This document shows, piece after piece, positions 18,097 to 27,800 of a stretch of DNA of 64,000 bases. The stretch comes from an uncultured Methylomonas sp. (GTDB lineage: Bacteria > Pseudomonadota > Gammaproteobacteria > Methylococcales > Methylomonadaceae), in contig CAKZJE010000048.1 in NCBI GenBank assembly GCA_936941155.1, positions 1 to 64,000 of the forward strand, read 5' to 3'. The translations under genes and the position numbers were made by a program. The first letter of the stretch is position 1. The number at the start of each line of letters is the position of its first letter. The notes beneath the pieces were generated by a model. That model worked only from the letters and a program-made list of their open reading frames with translations. It was not told where the DNA came from and did not search any database.

Positions 18097-19905
18097 TTAA
18101 CTTTCTTTCGCGGTAAGCAATGTAATGATTTGGTCAAATTGATAATGTTCTGCTAATTGCTGCAAACTCTCGGCAACATTGGGTGCAATGGCGTAAATGT
18201 CAGTAATCCATTTTTCACTTTCTTCAATATCCAGATTCACCGCCGCTTTGCGCAAATGTTGGCGTAATTCTTCAGGTATGGCTGCCAACATGTCTGGCGT
18301 TATTTCCATTTTAGCCGCGCTAGTGGTTGCAGGCTTTTCTTGATAAATAAACTTAACCCCTAAATATTTTGTCAGGGCAGCAAAAATTTCGGGGGCACGA
18401 AATGGTTTATGCAATACGGCTTCACAGCCTGCATTGATGATGTCGATGTGTTGTTCTTTAAACGCACTGGCAGTTAAAGCGATAATTTTAACGGCATTGC
18501 CATTGGGTAATTGCCGAATTCGGCGCGTGGCTTCATATCCGTCCATGACTGGCATTCGCATATCCATCCAAATTAAATCCGGTTGCCATTGTTGAAATTT
18601 ATCAATGGCTTCTTGACCATTTTCAGCTTCCTGCACCGCAAATTCTACTTCTTTTAGCAACGTAGCAAGCAATAGGCGATTTTCAAAATTATCATCCACA
18701 ATCAACAATCGTTTTACCGCCTGATTAGGTGCAAGTCCTTTCACGGGAGATGGATTATTTTCTGCGCTGACATGTTTGGCTTCTGCCATAGGCACGGGTA
18801 ATGCAACGCGAAAAGTTGAACCCACTCCGAAAGTGCTGCTTACTTGAATAGAGCCTTGCATTAATTCGACCAATGCTTTGGAAATTGCCAGACCTAAACC
18901 TGTGCCTTGTATGTTTAAAGTATCCTGCGCCAACTGCACAAAAGGTTTAAAAAGCTCCTGTTGCTGATGCTGCGCAATTCCTGTGCCGCTATCTGCCACT
19001 TCTAATGTTAGTGTTAGCATTTCAGGCGTGTTTAAAGGATGTGAGCACGCTCTTAAAATTACCCCACCTTGCTGGGTGAATTTAATTGCATTGCCTAGCA
19101 AATTAATCAAAATTTGCCGTAATTTGCCGCTATCACTTTCAATGTAGCGCGGTATATCGGAGGCGATTTCTAGCCTAAAACTCAATTGTTTTTCGATTGC
19201 CCGCACTGTCACCATATCAGCAATTTCCTGCAATAGTTTGTGCAAGTCAAAAGCCTGAATATCCAGTTCAAAACGTCCGGCTTCAATTTTGGAAATATCC
19301 AGCACATCATTAATCATACTCAGCAAATGTGCGCCACTGCGATTGATGATGTTGAGCGTTTCTTTTTGTGCAGGAGAAATACTGCTATCGCGGCTCATTA
19401 ATTCGGAAAAACCTAAAATTGCATTCAGCGGTGTGCGCAATTCATGGCTCATATTGGCTAAAAAAATGCTTTTGGCTTGATTGGCAGCTTCGGCTTGATC
19501 GCGAGATTTTTGCAGTTCTGCGGGACTGGGCAATTTTAATGCGCGTGGAATGACCCACCAAATGGCAAAAACGGTGGCAGTGGCAATAATAGCGGCAAGA
19601 GCTTTAACATAAGCATCTAGCCAATACACTGGAACCCAAATGGTGAGCAGGGACAGAAAATGCGTGCTAGCGCAGGTTAAAATAAAAGCGTTGAAAAAAG
19701 TTAAGTATAACCAGCGATATTGCAAATCTTTACGCTTCCAGACGAAATAGGCGATACCGATGGGATAAGTCGCATAAGCGAGCGTCATCACGGCATCCGA
19801 GATAACAGTGAGCCAAAGCAAAGATGAATTCCAGCCGAGACAATAGCCGTGCGGCATAAAATCTTTAAAATCAATCAGTGTTTGCATGATGAGATACCGA
19901 CGCAT
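18097..19905 (-). CDS. Hybrid histidine kinase with ethylene-receptor-like domain
   Basis: A 602-residue kinase, or 596 if it starts at M7. The N-terminal three-helix region matches the transmembrane domain of plant and cyanobacterial ethylene receptors: SDAVMTLAYATYP (D37, Y44, P48) and FILTCASTH (I74, C77, H81). The spacing equals Arabidopsis ETR1 D25, Y32, P36, I62, C65 and H69, the last two being the Cu(I) ligands. HisKA (H154), HATPase and a receiver (D448) follow, with a helical tail. It could sense ethylene or Cu(I); ligand binding is not shown by sequence. No GAF domain lies between sensor and kinase. Confidence 0.9.
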   Translation of the reverse strand: MRRYLIMQTLIDFKDFMPHGYCLGWNSSLLWLTVISDAVMTLAYATYPIGIAYFVWKRKDLQYRWLYLTFFNAFILTCASTHFLSLLTIWVPVYWLDAYVKALAAIIATATVFAIWWVIPRALKLPSPAELQKSRDQAEAANQAKSIFLANMSHELRTPLNAILGFSELMSRDSSISPAQKETLNIINRSGAHLLSMINDVLDISKIEAGRFELDIQAFDLHKLLQEIADMVTVRAIEKQLSFRLEIASDIPRYIESDSGKLRQILINLLGNAIKFTQQGGVILRACSHPLNTPEMLTLTLEVADSGTGIAQHQQQELFKPFVQLAQDTLNIQGTGLGLAISKALVELMQGSIQVSSTFGVGSTFRVALPVPMAEAKHVSAENNPSPVKGLAPNQAVKRLLIVDDNFENRLLLATLLKEVEFAVQEAENGQEAIDKFQQWQPDLIWMDMRMPVMDGYEATRRIRQLPNGNAVKIIALTASAFKEQHIDIINAGCEAVLHKPFRAPEIFAALTKYLGVKFIYQEKPATTSAAKMEITPDMLAAIPEELRQHLRKAAVNLDIEESEKWITDIYAIAPNVAESLQQLAEHYQFDQIITLLTAKES

Positions 19906-20029
19906 AACTCGTGATATTCATATCTGGATTTTTTGAGATTCAGGTACTGATACGAGCAGTTATAGTGACGACTACCAATCTGTTGAGAGCAGCAGTCGTT
20001 GGAAAACTGAAAGATTGCAAGAATCGTGA

Positions 20030-20419
20030 TTAAGGCAAATTTACAACCGCAGGAATTGCCCAGCTTGGGTCACGATGCTCAACAATCACGGTGGTGTAAA
20101 CCCCGCCACGCACATTAAAAACAGCGCGAATCCGCATAAAACGTGGCGCGGTAACTTTCACCAAATCATCCAACATTTCATTAGTCACCGCTTCATGAAA
20201 CGCGCCTTGATCACGAAATGCCCACATATACAGCTTTAACGCTTTCAACTCCACACACAATTCATTCGGCACATATTCAATATGAATCGTCGCAAAATCC
20301 GGCTGTCCCGTTTTTGGACAAAGGCAAGTAAATTCAGGCACATCAATGCGAATCGTGTAATCGCGTTGCGGTTGTGGGTTTGGAAAAGTTTCTAAATCTT
20401 TGCTTGGTTGCGTTGTCAT
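20030..20419 (-). CDS. queF: preQ1 synthase QueF (type I)
   Basis: QueF reduces 7-cyano-7-deazaguanine (preQ0) to preQ1 with NADPH in queuosine synthesis. The 129-residue product is the short, single-domain type I form. The catalytic Cys34 and Asp41 lie in [13 protein letters not shown] with the expected seven-residue spacing, followed by the QueF motif [22 protein letters not shown] in pieces (about residues 66-87). It is divergent from smc. No preQ1 riboswitch is visible in the 100 bases upstream. Confidence 0.95.
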   Translation of the reverse strand: MTTQPSKDLETFPNPQPQRDYTIRIDVPEFTCLCPKTGQPDFATIHIEYVPNELCVELKALKLYMWAFRDQGAFHEAVTNEMLDDLVKVTAPRFMRIRAVFNVRGGVYTTVIVEHRDPSWAIPAVVNLP

Positions 20420-20521
20420 AGTGGTTTAAATCTGTATTTAAGAATAAAAAAGTACAATATCACTCGAATATCGTGAATAATACGCGGTTCGATTGTTATC
20501 TACAGGCGTATTCTACCAGTT

Positions 20522-23500
20522 ATGAAACTGGAAAAAATCAAACTTTCAGGGTTTAAATCCTTTGTTGACCAAACCACAATTCCGATTCACGGCAATTTGA
20601 CCGCGATTGTCGGGCCTAATGGTTGTGGCAAATCCAATATTATTGACGCAGTGCGCTGGGTGATGGGCGAGAGTTCAGCCAAACATTTGCGCGGCGGCAA
20701 TATGGCAGATGTGATTTTCAACGGCTCATCCACACGCAAACCGGTCAGCATGGCGACGGTCGAATTATTATTTGACAACAGCGAAGGCAAAGTCGGCGGT
20801 GAATATTCCCAATATGCAAAATTGGCGATTAAGCGGCAAGTCAGTCGCGACGGGTTATCGCTGTATTCGCTGAACGGCACGCGCTGTCGGCGCAAAGATA
20901 TTACCGATTTATTTCTCGGCACGGGTTTAGGTTCACGCAGTTATGCGATTATTGAACAAGGCACGATTTCAAGAATGGTGGAAGCCAAGCCTGACGAATT
21001 GCGTGTGCATATTGAAGAAGCGGCGGGCATTTCCAAATACAAAGAGCGTCGTCACGAAACTGAATCGCGAATGAGCAACACCCGCGAGAATTTGGATAGA
21101 TTGCAAGATTTGCGTGAGGAAGTTGGAACACAACTCAAAAATCTGCACAAGCAAGCGCAAAAAGCGGAAAAGTATGTTGAGTTAAAAAAACAGCAGCGGC
21201 AGATTAAACTGGAATTAATGGCGATGCGTTGGCAAGAACATCAGCGCGTGACTGAACAATTACAAAAACAATTGGAAACGGTTGCTAATGAACATAACCG
21301 ATTGTTTTCTTTGCATAAAAACAGTGAAGAAAGTTTAGAAAACAAACGCGCTGAACAAAAAATGCAACAACAGCAGTTGGAAATCGTGCAGGCGCAGTAT
21401 TATCAACTAGCCAATGAAGTCAGTCGCTTAGAACAAGCTCTGGCGCATCATCAGCAAAATCAACAACAAGCGGAACTAGAAATCCAACGTTTACAACAAC
21501 ACGCACAAACTGCTGCGAGTGAATACAGCCAAGAATTGGCGATATTAGAAGAGCTGAAACAAACGCAGGAAGAACTGGGCGAAAGTTTGGCAGAAGCGCA
21601 GGAACGTTTGGAGCTGGTGCAGGAAAATCAGCAACACGGACAGCAACAGCGCGGCGTGTGGCAACAACAGTGGGAACAGTATCTACAGCGTAATTCCAAG
21701 CAAAATCAACAAATTGAAGTGCAGCAAGCGAAAATTAATCAGCTTGAAGTGCATAATCGGCAGTTGTCACAGCGGTTGGAAAAATTGCAGCAACAGCGTG
21801 AGGAATTATCCGCCGCACAATCGCAGCTTGATTTAGAAGTTTTGGCAGAAACTCTGGCAGAGATTGAAGAACAGCGCGAAATTGTTTCGATTCAGCTGAG
21901 TCAAAGTCAGCAGCAGAATTTAGCGCAACGTCAGCAGTTGAAAAATCTGTATGAACAACTGCATGAATCACGCTCAACATTGCAAAATTTAAGCGGAAAA
22001 ATTACTTCGCTGGAATTGTTGCAACAACACGCGATGGGAAAAGATAAAAAAAATTTAGCGGTTTGGTTGGAATCATTAGGACTTGCAAAGCAACCGCGCT
22101 TAGCGGAGTTTTTAAAGGTTGAAAACGGCTGGGAACTAGCGGTGGAAGTAGTTTTAACCGATTATTTGGAAGCGATTTGTTTAAGGACTGCCAGTCCTTT
22201 AAAGGACTGGCAGTCCTCTGATGCTGATAATATGGACGCTATTATCAAAAAGTTGTCAGACTTAAAAAATGAATCAGTGGTTTTGTTTGAAGCTGAGCCA
22301 GACCTTCCAGGTTTTAAAAACCTGGAAGGTCTTTCACTACCCCTTTTATTAGATAAAATCTCCACACCTTACGATTTAAGCACCTTATTAAGCGGCGTTT
22401 ATTGTGCAGACAGCTTAGAAACTGCACGACAACAGTGCAAACAATTACAACCTCACGAATCCATTATAACGTTAGACGGCAGCAGGCTAGGACGCGACTG
22501 GCTGAAAACCTTTGCCAAAGCGGATAATCATAGCGGCGTGTTACAACGTGAGCAGCAATGCCGCGCTTTAAAACAGCAACGTGAGGAAGTTGAACTTAAA
22601 ATCGGTGAGCTAGAAGAGCAAATAGAACTCTTAGAAGGCGAAGTGAAAACGCTGGATGTGCAGCGCGAACAATGGCAGCAACAAGATAAAAACCTCAGCA
22701 CAGAATTTTCCAGCACTAATGCGCAATTCAGCGCGGCGCAAACGCGGATTGAACAACAAGCCAATCGTTTAAGCCACACGCTTAATGAAATAGCCGAAGT
22801 GCGTGAACATTTACAAGATAATGCACAAACAATTGCCGAAGCGCAGTTGTTAAAGCAGGACGCTGAAGAACAAAATGAGGATTTAGCCGCCCAAAAACTG
22901 AGCTTAGAAAACGCCAGCGGTGAATTGCAAAATCAACAATATCAGCTTGACCAAGCGGTGCATGAAGCACGACAACAGCTGTACAGTTTACAATCGCAAC
23001 TGGAAGCCTCGCGTTCAACTGAAAAAGCCACGCAAAAACAATTAGAGCGATTGCATCAGCAACAACAGCAATCGGCACAACGTTTGCAAGAGTTGCAAAA
23101 CCAGCAAGCCGCGCTTACGCCATTAGTCGATGAAATGCAGGTTTTAGAGCAGGCACAAGCGCAAAAACAAGCCGCAGAAGAAGCTTTAAAACAGCAGCGT
23201 TTGGGGTATCAAGAATTGGAGTTTGCCATCAATCAATTGGCTAAAACGGCGCAGCAAACGCAACAGGCTTTAGAGCAGCAAAAACAAAATCTGGATAAAA
23301 TCCGCTTTGCGCAACAGGAAAATCAGGTGCACCAGCAAACGGTTGTTGAGCAGTTAGAAGGTCAGGTGAATGAAATTGCCGCCGTGTTAAAAAATCTATC
23401 GCCGCAAGCGAAAGAATCGGCATGGAAAATTCAACTTGATGATTTAACCCAAATGATTGAACGATTAGGGACGATTAATCTTACTGCGATTGAAGAATAT

Positions 23501-24079
23501 AAAACGCAATTGGAACGCGCGAATTTTTTGGAAACGCAACATAAAGATTTAACAGACGCTTTAGCGACTTTAGAATTGGCGATTGCGAAAATTGACCGTG
23601 AAACTCGCCTGCGTTTTAAAGAAACATTTGATAAAATAAATACAGGGCTGCAAACTAAGTTTCCTAAACTTTTTGGAGGCGGTCAGGCTTATCTGGAACT
23701 CACAGAGCAAAATTTATTGGAATCGGGGGTGAATATTATCGCCAGACCACCCGGCAAAAAAAATAGCTCGATTCATTTGCTTTCAGGTGGCGAAAAAGCG
23801 TTAACCGCAGTCGCATTGGTCTTTTCCATTTTTGAACTCAACCCCGCGCCGTTTTGTTTGCTCGATGAAGTCGACGCACCTTTAGATGATGCAAACGTGG
23901 GACGGTTTTCAAAAATGGTGGCTGAAATGTCAGAAACGGTGCAGTTTTTGTTTATTTCACACAATAAAGTCACAATGGAAATTGCGGAACAACTCACAGG
24001 TGTAACCATGAAAGAACCCGGCGTGTCGAGGATGGTTGCTGTTAATATTGAAGATGCAGTGCAATTGGCAGAACACTAA
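20522..24079 (+). CDS. smc: Chromosome segregation protein SMC
   Basis: SMC is the ATPase arm of the bacterial condensin that organises and segregates the chromosome. The 1185-residue product has Walker A (GPNGCGKSN, about 32-40), Q-loop and GLGSRSYAIIEQG, two long Gln/Glu-rich coiled coils (about 165-510 and 670-1020), a hinge (about 515-665), and the C-terminal signature LLSGGEKALTAVAL plus Walker B CLLDEVDAPLDD. Two perfect palindromes lie within the hinge coding sequence (codons 555-566 and 594-604), both in frame. It overlaps zipA by one base (TAATG). Confidence 0.96.
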   Translation: MKLEKIKLSGFKSFVDQTTIPIHGNLTAIVGPNGCGKSNIIDAVRWVMGESSAKHLRGGNMADVIFNGSSTRKPVSMATVELLFDNSEGKVGGEYSQYAKLAIKRQVSRDGLSLYSLNGTRCRRKDITDLFLGTGLGSRSYAIIEQGTISRMVEAKPDELRVHIEEAAGISKYKERRHETESRMSNTRENLDRLQDLREEVGTQLKNLHKQAQKAEKYVELKKQQRQIKLELMAMRWQEHQRVTEQLQKQLETVANEHNRLFSLHKNSEESLENKRAEQKMQQQQLEIVQAQYYQLANEVSRLEQALAHHQQNQQQAELEIQRLQQHAQTAASEYSQELAILEELKQTQEELGESLAEAQERLELVQENQQHGQQQRGVWQQQWEQYLQRNSKQNQQIEVQQAKINQLEVHNRQLSQRLEKLQQQREELSAAQSQLDLEVLAETLAEIEEQREIVSIQLSQSQQQNLAQRQQLKNLYEQLHESRSTLQNLSGKITSLELLQQHAMGKDKKNLAVWLESLGLAKQPRLAEFLKVENGWELAVEVVLTDYLEAICLRTASPLKDWQSSDADNMDAIIKKLSDLKNESVVLFEAEPDLPGFKNLEGLSLPLLLDKISTPYDLSTLLSGVYCADSLETARQQCKQLQPHESIITLDGSRLGRDWLKTFAKADNHSGVLQREQQCRALKQQREEVELKIGELEEQIELLEGEVKTLDVQREQWQQQDKNLSTEFSSTNAQFSAAQTRIEQQANRLSHTLNEIAEVREHLQDNAQTIAEAQLLKQDAEEQNEDLAAQKLSLENASGELQNQQYQLDQAVHEARQQLYSLQSQLEASRSTEKATQKQLERLHQQQQQSAQRLQELQNQQAALTPLVDEMQVLEQAQAQKQAAEEALKQQRLGYQELEFAINQLAKTAQQTQQALEQQKQNLDKIRFAQQENQVHQQTVVEQLEGQVNEIAAVLKNLSPQAKESAWKIQLDDLTQMIERLGTINLTAIEEYKTQLERANFLETQHKDLTDALATLELAIAKIDRETRLRFKETFDKINTGLQTKFPKLFGGGQAYLELTEQNLLESGVNIIARPPGKKNSSIHLLSGGEKALTAVALVFSIFELNPAPFCLLDEVDAPLDDANVGRFSKMVAEMSETVQFLFISHNKVTMEIAEQLTGVTMKEPGVSRMVAVNIEDAVQLAEH
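22184..22217. repeat. In-frame palindrome 1 inside smc hinge
   Basis: AGGACTGCCAGTCCTTT pairs perfectly with its continuation (34 bp, TTTAAA centre). It begins on a codon boundary and encodes RTASPLKDWQS. The same palindrome type lies between genes at 33088-33120 and is split by a mobile element at 37649-37945. Confidence 0.9.
22301..22331. repeat. In-frame palindrome 2 inside smc hinge
   Basis: A perfect 31-bp palindrome GACCTTCCAGG...CCTGGAAGGTC with a TTTTAAAAA centre. It begins on a codon boundary and encodes DLPGFKNLEGL. An intergenic copy lies at 15268-15298. Confidence 0.9.
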
Positions 24080-24753
24080 TGGATAAAGATATATTTAGAA
24101 TAATAATATTTGCAATCGGCTTAGCCGTGATTATCGGGATGATTGCATGGAGCTATCTGAAACACGAAAAAGCTAAAGAAGATTATGGCGATTACGACAA
24201 TATCTCTCCTGATTCAGAACGCGAACACAGTGAACTTGGTAGCGACGAAACTGAATATGATGATGAGTTAGACGATGAAGACCATCACTCTGGCTCTGAA
24301 GTAAACGCAGCGAATAGCGAAACCAATGCAACCGGCAGCGCACCACATCTTGCAGCAAAAAAATTGCAAATTATTCAATTCAGCATTGTGGCACAAGATG
24401 AAGATGGATTTAATGGCAAACAATTGTTTGAAGTGCTTGATGATGTTGGGCTTGAATATGGCAATTTGCAAATTTTTGAACGCTTAGATGCCCGCCGCTT
24501 AGTGGATTTTGGCGTTGCCAGCATGGTAAAGCCAGGGATTTTCCCCAGCACCAATTTAGCTGCGTTTTATTGTCCAGGCATTGTATTTTTTATGCAGCCT
24601 GGCAAATTAGATAATCCTGTCGTTGTCTTTGATGATTTTGTCAGAACTTTAAAATATGTAGCATCACAGCTTGACGGTGAAATGTGGGATCATCACAGAG
24701 AGCTATTAACCGAAGAAACCCTCGCACAAATTCGCCATTCTTTAAACAATTAA
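24079..24753 (+). CDS. zipA: Cell division protein ZipA
   Basis: ZipA tethers FtsZ to the inner membrane early in division. The 224-residue product has a single N-terminal membrane helix (about 6-26), a very acidic Asp/Glu/Ser-rich linker (about 33-90), and the ZipA C-terminal FtsZ-binding domain (about 97-222: FNGKQLFEVLDDVGLEYGN, then FPSTNLAAFYCPGIVFFMQPG in pieces). The linker is shorter than in E. coli (328 residues in all). smc-zipA adjacency is common in gammaproteobacteria; ligA, which often follows, is absent here. Confidence 0.92.
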   Translation: MDKDIFRIIIFAIGLAVIIGMIAWSYLKHEKAKEDYGDYDNISPDSEREHSELGSDETEYDDELDDEDHHSGSEVNAANSETNATGSAPHLAAKKLQIIQFSIVAQDEDGFNGKQLFEVLDDVGLEYGNLQIFERLDARRLVDFGVASMVKPGIFPSTNLAAFYCPGIVFFMQPGKLDNPVVVFDDFVRTLKYVASQLDGEMWDHHRELLTEETLAQIRHSLNN

Positions 24754-24793
24754 TTGTTTATTCCCTGCTGTATTTCCCCTCTATTTCAATATT

Positions 24794-24827
24794 CACAGCC
24801 TAACAATCAATAAATTGTCTGGCTGTG
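24794..24827 (+). terminator. Hairpin after zipA
   Basis: CACAGCC..ACAAT pairs with ATTGT..GGCTGTG (12 of 14 positions) around a 6-base loop, followed by AGTCTTTT. It is a plausible terminator for smc-zipA. Confidence 0.45.
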
Positions 24828-24840
24828 AGTCTTTTAAAAT

Positions 24841-27800
24841 TTGCCAAATTCTTTTCTATCCATGAAAAATAATAAATTACTTAGCCAATTTCACGCTTTA
24901 CCTGAAGATGAACAAACGATTTTATTGGCTTTAGCTGTGGTTTTGATGCCAATTGGACAATCTGCATTTGCACAATTATTAAATCGTTCAGGCTGTGTTG
25001 AAAGCTCAATTGCAGGTAAAGTAGCCGCCCCTTTAAAGGCGCGATTAAGTAAAACTGAATTAGTGCAATTTGGCACGGATGGCTGGCGATGTAATGAAGA
25101 AATTGCTGAAGACTTAATGAAATTAGCAGTTAAAAAAGAATTCTTTTTTAATAAACTTGCCAATGAAATCATTAATTCTCCCAATCACTCATATATGATT
25201 CCTTACCGTTTAACTTTATTAAATGAGTTAAAACGTTTAAGGATTTTTTTATATCAAGGCAGAGTGGTTGAGTTTTCAAGTTCCCTCGATAAAATTAATG
25301 CCTCTTTTCCAGATCACACCAATAAAATATTTGATCGGTTATTTTTTAAAGAATTTGATCAAGAATGGTTTTCTTCATTAGATGATGGGATTCGCTTTGT
25401 TGCTTTAAGTTATTATTTATCACTGAATCAAGAAAAATTAGCGGACTGCTCTTTTCAATATGAATTATTGGAAAAATATTTTGCCGATTTTAATGATGAA
25501 AAAGTCCAACAAACCTTAATTGCTTATCGATTATTGCGTGGTAATTTTGAAAATGCGGAAGATTTTTTAAGTAAAAATGTTTCCATGCCAAATCTTAAGT
25601 TATTGGGGGCATTACGTTTTTTGCAAAATCGCAATCAAGAGTCCATTGAACATTACGAACGCTGCATTGTTGAGTTTAAAAAAGAAAGTCGCAAACGCAA
25701 TATTGTTTTGAGTGGCTTATATGGGCAGTTTTATCATTTATCCTTATTAAAAAGTCGTTCAGCGGTTAATTTATCCGTATTAAAAAAACAGCTGGAAATA
25801 GCGATTAAAAATTCCTCCGATAATTTTTCTTATACCAATTTAATGCTGCTCGATACTTTAATGGTTTATCAAGCGCAAACCAGCATTGAAAAAACACATT
25901 TTTTATTGACTAAGCAAACCTCAAAAGTCAACGCGGCTTATGAACTTTTATTTCAAGCGTTGTTTTTATATTGGCTGGATAGTGTTGATTTAATGGTGAA
26001 AAAAGATAAAACCTTTTTAAGCCATTTAGCAGAGTATTCTAAAAAAGCCCATCAATTCGGTTATAAATGGTATGCGGTTGTCAGCTCATTATTATTGGAT
26101 AGAGTTGGTTATGTTGATAAACAATGCTTGCAAATTGCCGCTTTTTATAAAGGCTCACCTTTAGGCGATATTATTGATTTATTGCCGCGTGTGGAATCTT
26201 GGGAACGGGCATTAAATGCGTTATCGCAATTAAATGCAGTGAAAAAAGATATGCCCGAATTGGTGAATAAAGAATCGCGTTTAATTTGGTTGTTTAGTTT
26301 AAATCACGATGAATTTGAATTAATGCCACGCGAACAAAAATTAGGGAAAAATGGACGTTGGACAAAAGGTAAAGCGATTGCTTTAAAACGCTTGAAAGAA
26401 GATTTATCCGATTTTGATTATCTGACCGAACAAGATAAAGAAATCTGTATGCGGATTGAAGTGGAAATGGAATATGAATATTACGGCTATCGTCCTAAAG
26501 AAGTGTATTTGGTCGGTGAAAAAGCGTTATTAGCCGCTGTTGGGCATCCGCATATTTATTGGGCGGAGCGTGATGATTTTGTGAATTCGATTGAAATAAA
26601 AATTGCGCATCCGCAATTATTGGTGACAGAACAAGGCGAAAGTTTGCATATTTCGTTGCAGCCACAAATCAGAAACGATGCAGGATTAGTGTTAGAGCGC
26701 ACCGCAAATGATGGCATTTTGGTTTATCAAGTGAATAAACAGCATCAACAAGTGGCGGAAATTTTAGGCAGCAAAGGCTTAAGTGTGCCGAATAAAGCTC
26801 GCCAGCAAGTGCTTGATTCTATTGCTTCTATTGCATCTACTTTAACCGTGCAATCGGATATTGGCGGGCAATCAATGCTTGCCGAAACAGTGGAAGTGGA
26901 TAGCCGTTTGCATATTCATTTGCAGCCAGTCAACGACGGATTGCAGATTGAAATTTTTGTGCAACCTTTTAATGATGCGGGGCCGATTTATAAACCGGGC
27001 GTGGGTGGTTCAACGGTTTTGGCTGAAGTTGAAGGCAAACAATTGCAAACCAGCCGCGATTTTAAATTGGAAAAAGATTATTTAGGGCAAGTGTTGGAAT
27101 TATGCCCGCTGCTGTATGGCTCAAAAGAGTTGAATTGGATTATGGATGACCCTGAAATGGCGTTGGAAGCGTTGCTGCAATTGCAGGGTTTACCCGATTT
27201 TGTGGTGATGGAATGGCCAAAAGGCAAAAAAATCAAAATCAGTCAGGAAGTTACTTTATCGCAAACGCGCTTTTCGATTCGGAAAGAAAAAGATTGGTTT
27301 AGTGTGGAAGGCGATTTGACGATTGCCGAAAATCAAGTTGTGGAAATGCAAAATTTGCTGCAATTGCTGAAAAATTCGCGCGGACGTTTCTTAAAATTGG
27401 AAGATGGACAGATTATCGCCCTGACGCAAGAATTGCGAAATCGTTTGGATGATTTTGTAGGTTTAGGCGATGTGCATGGCGGCAAAGTCCGTTTTCATGC
27501 GTTAGCGGCGCAAGCGTTGGAAGAAATCACCGAAGGCATGGCGATTAAAGCTGAAAAGCAATGGCAAGAGCAGGTGAAACGTCTGTCAGAAATGTCTGAA
27601 TTAGTGCCAGCACTGCCCTCTACCCTGCAAGGTGAGTTGCGTGACTACCAATTGGAAGGTTATCACTGGATGCGACGTTTAGCTTATTGGGGCGCGGGTG
27701 CGTGTTTGGCAGATGATATGGGCTTGGGAAAAACCGTGCAGGCTTTGGCATTGATTTTATCTCGCGCTAGTGAAGGGGCTACGCTGATTCTTGCCCCGAC

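Noticed and set aside
20420-20521. preQ1 riboswitch in front of queF
   Set aside because: No preQ1-type stem and A-rich tail arrangement can be drawn in the short divergent region.
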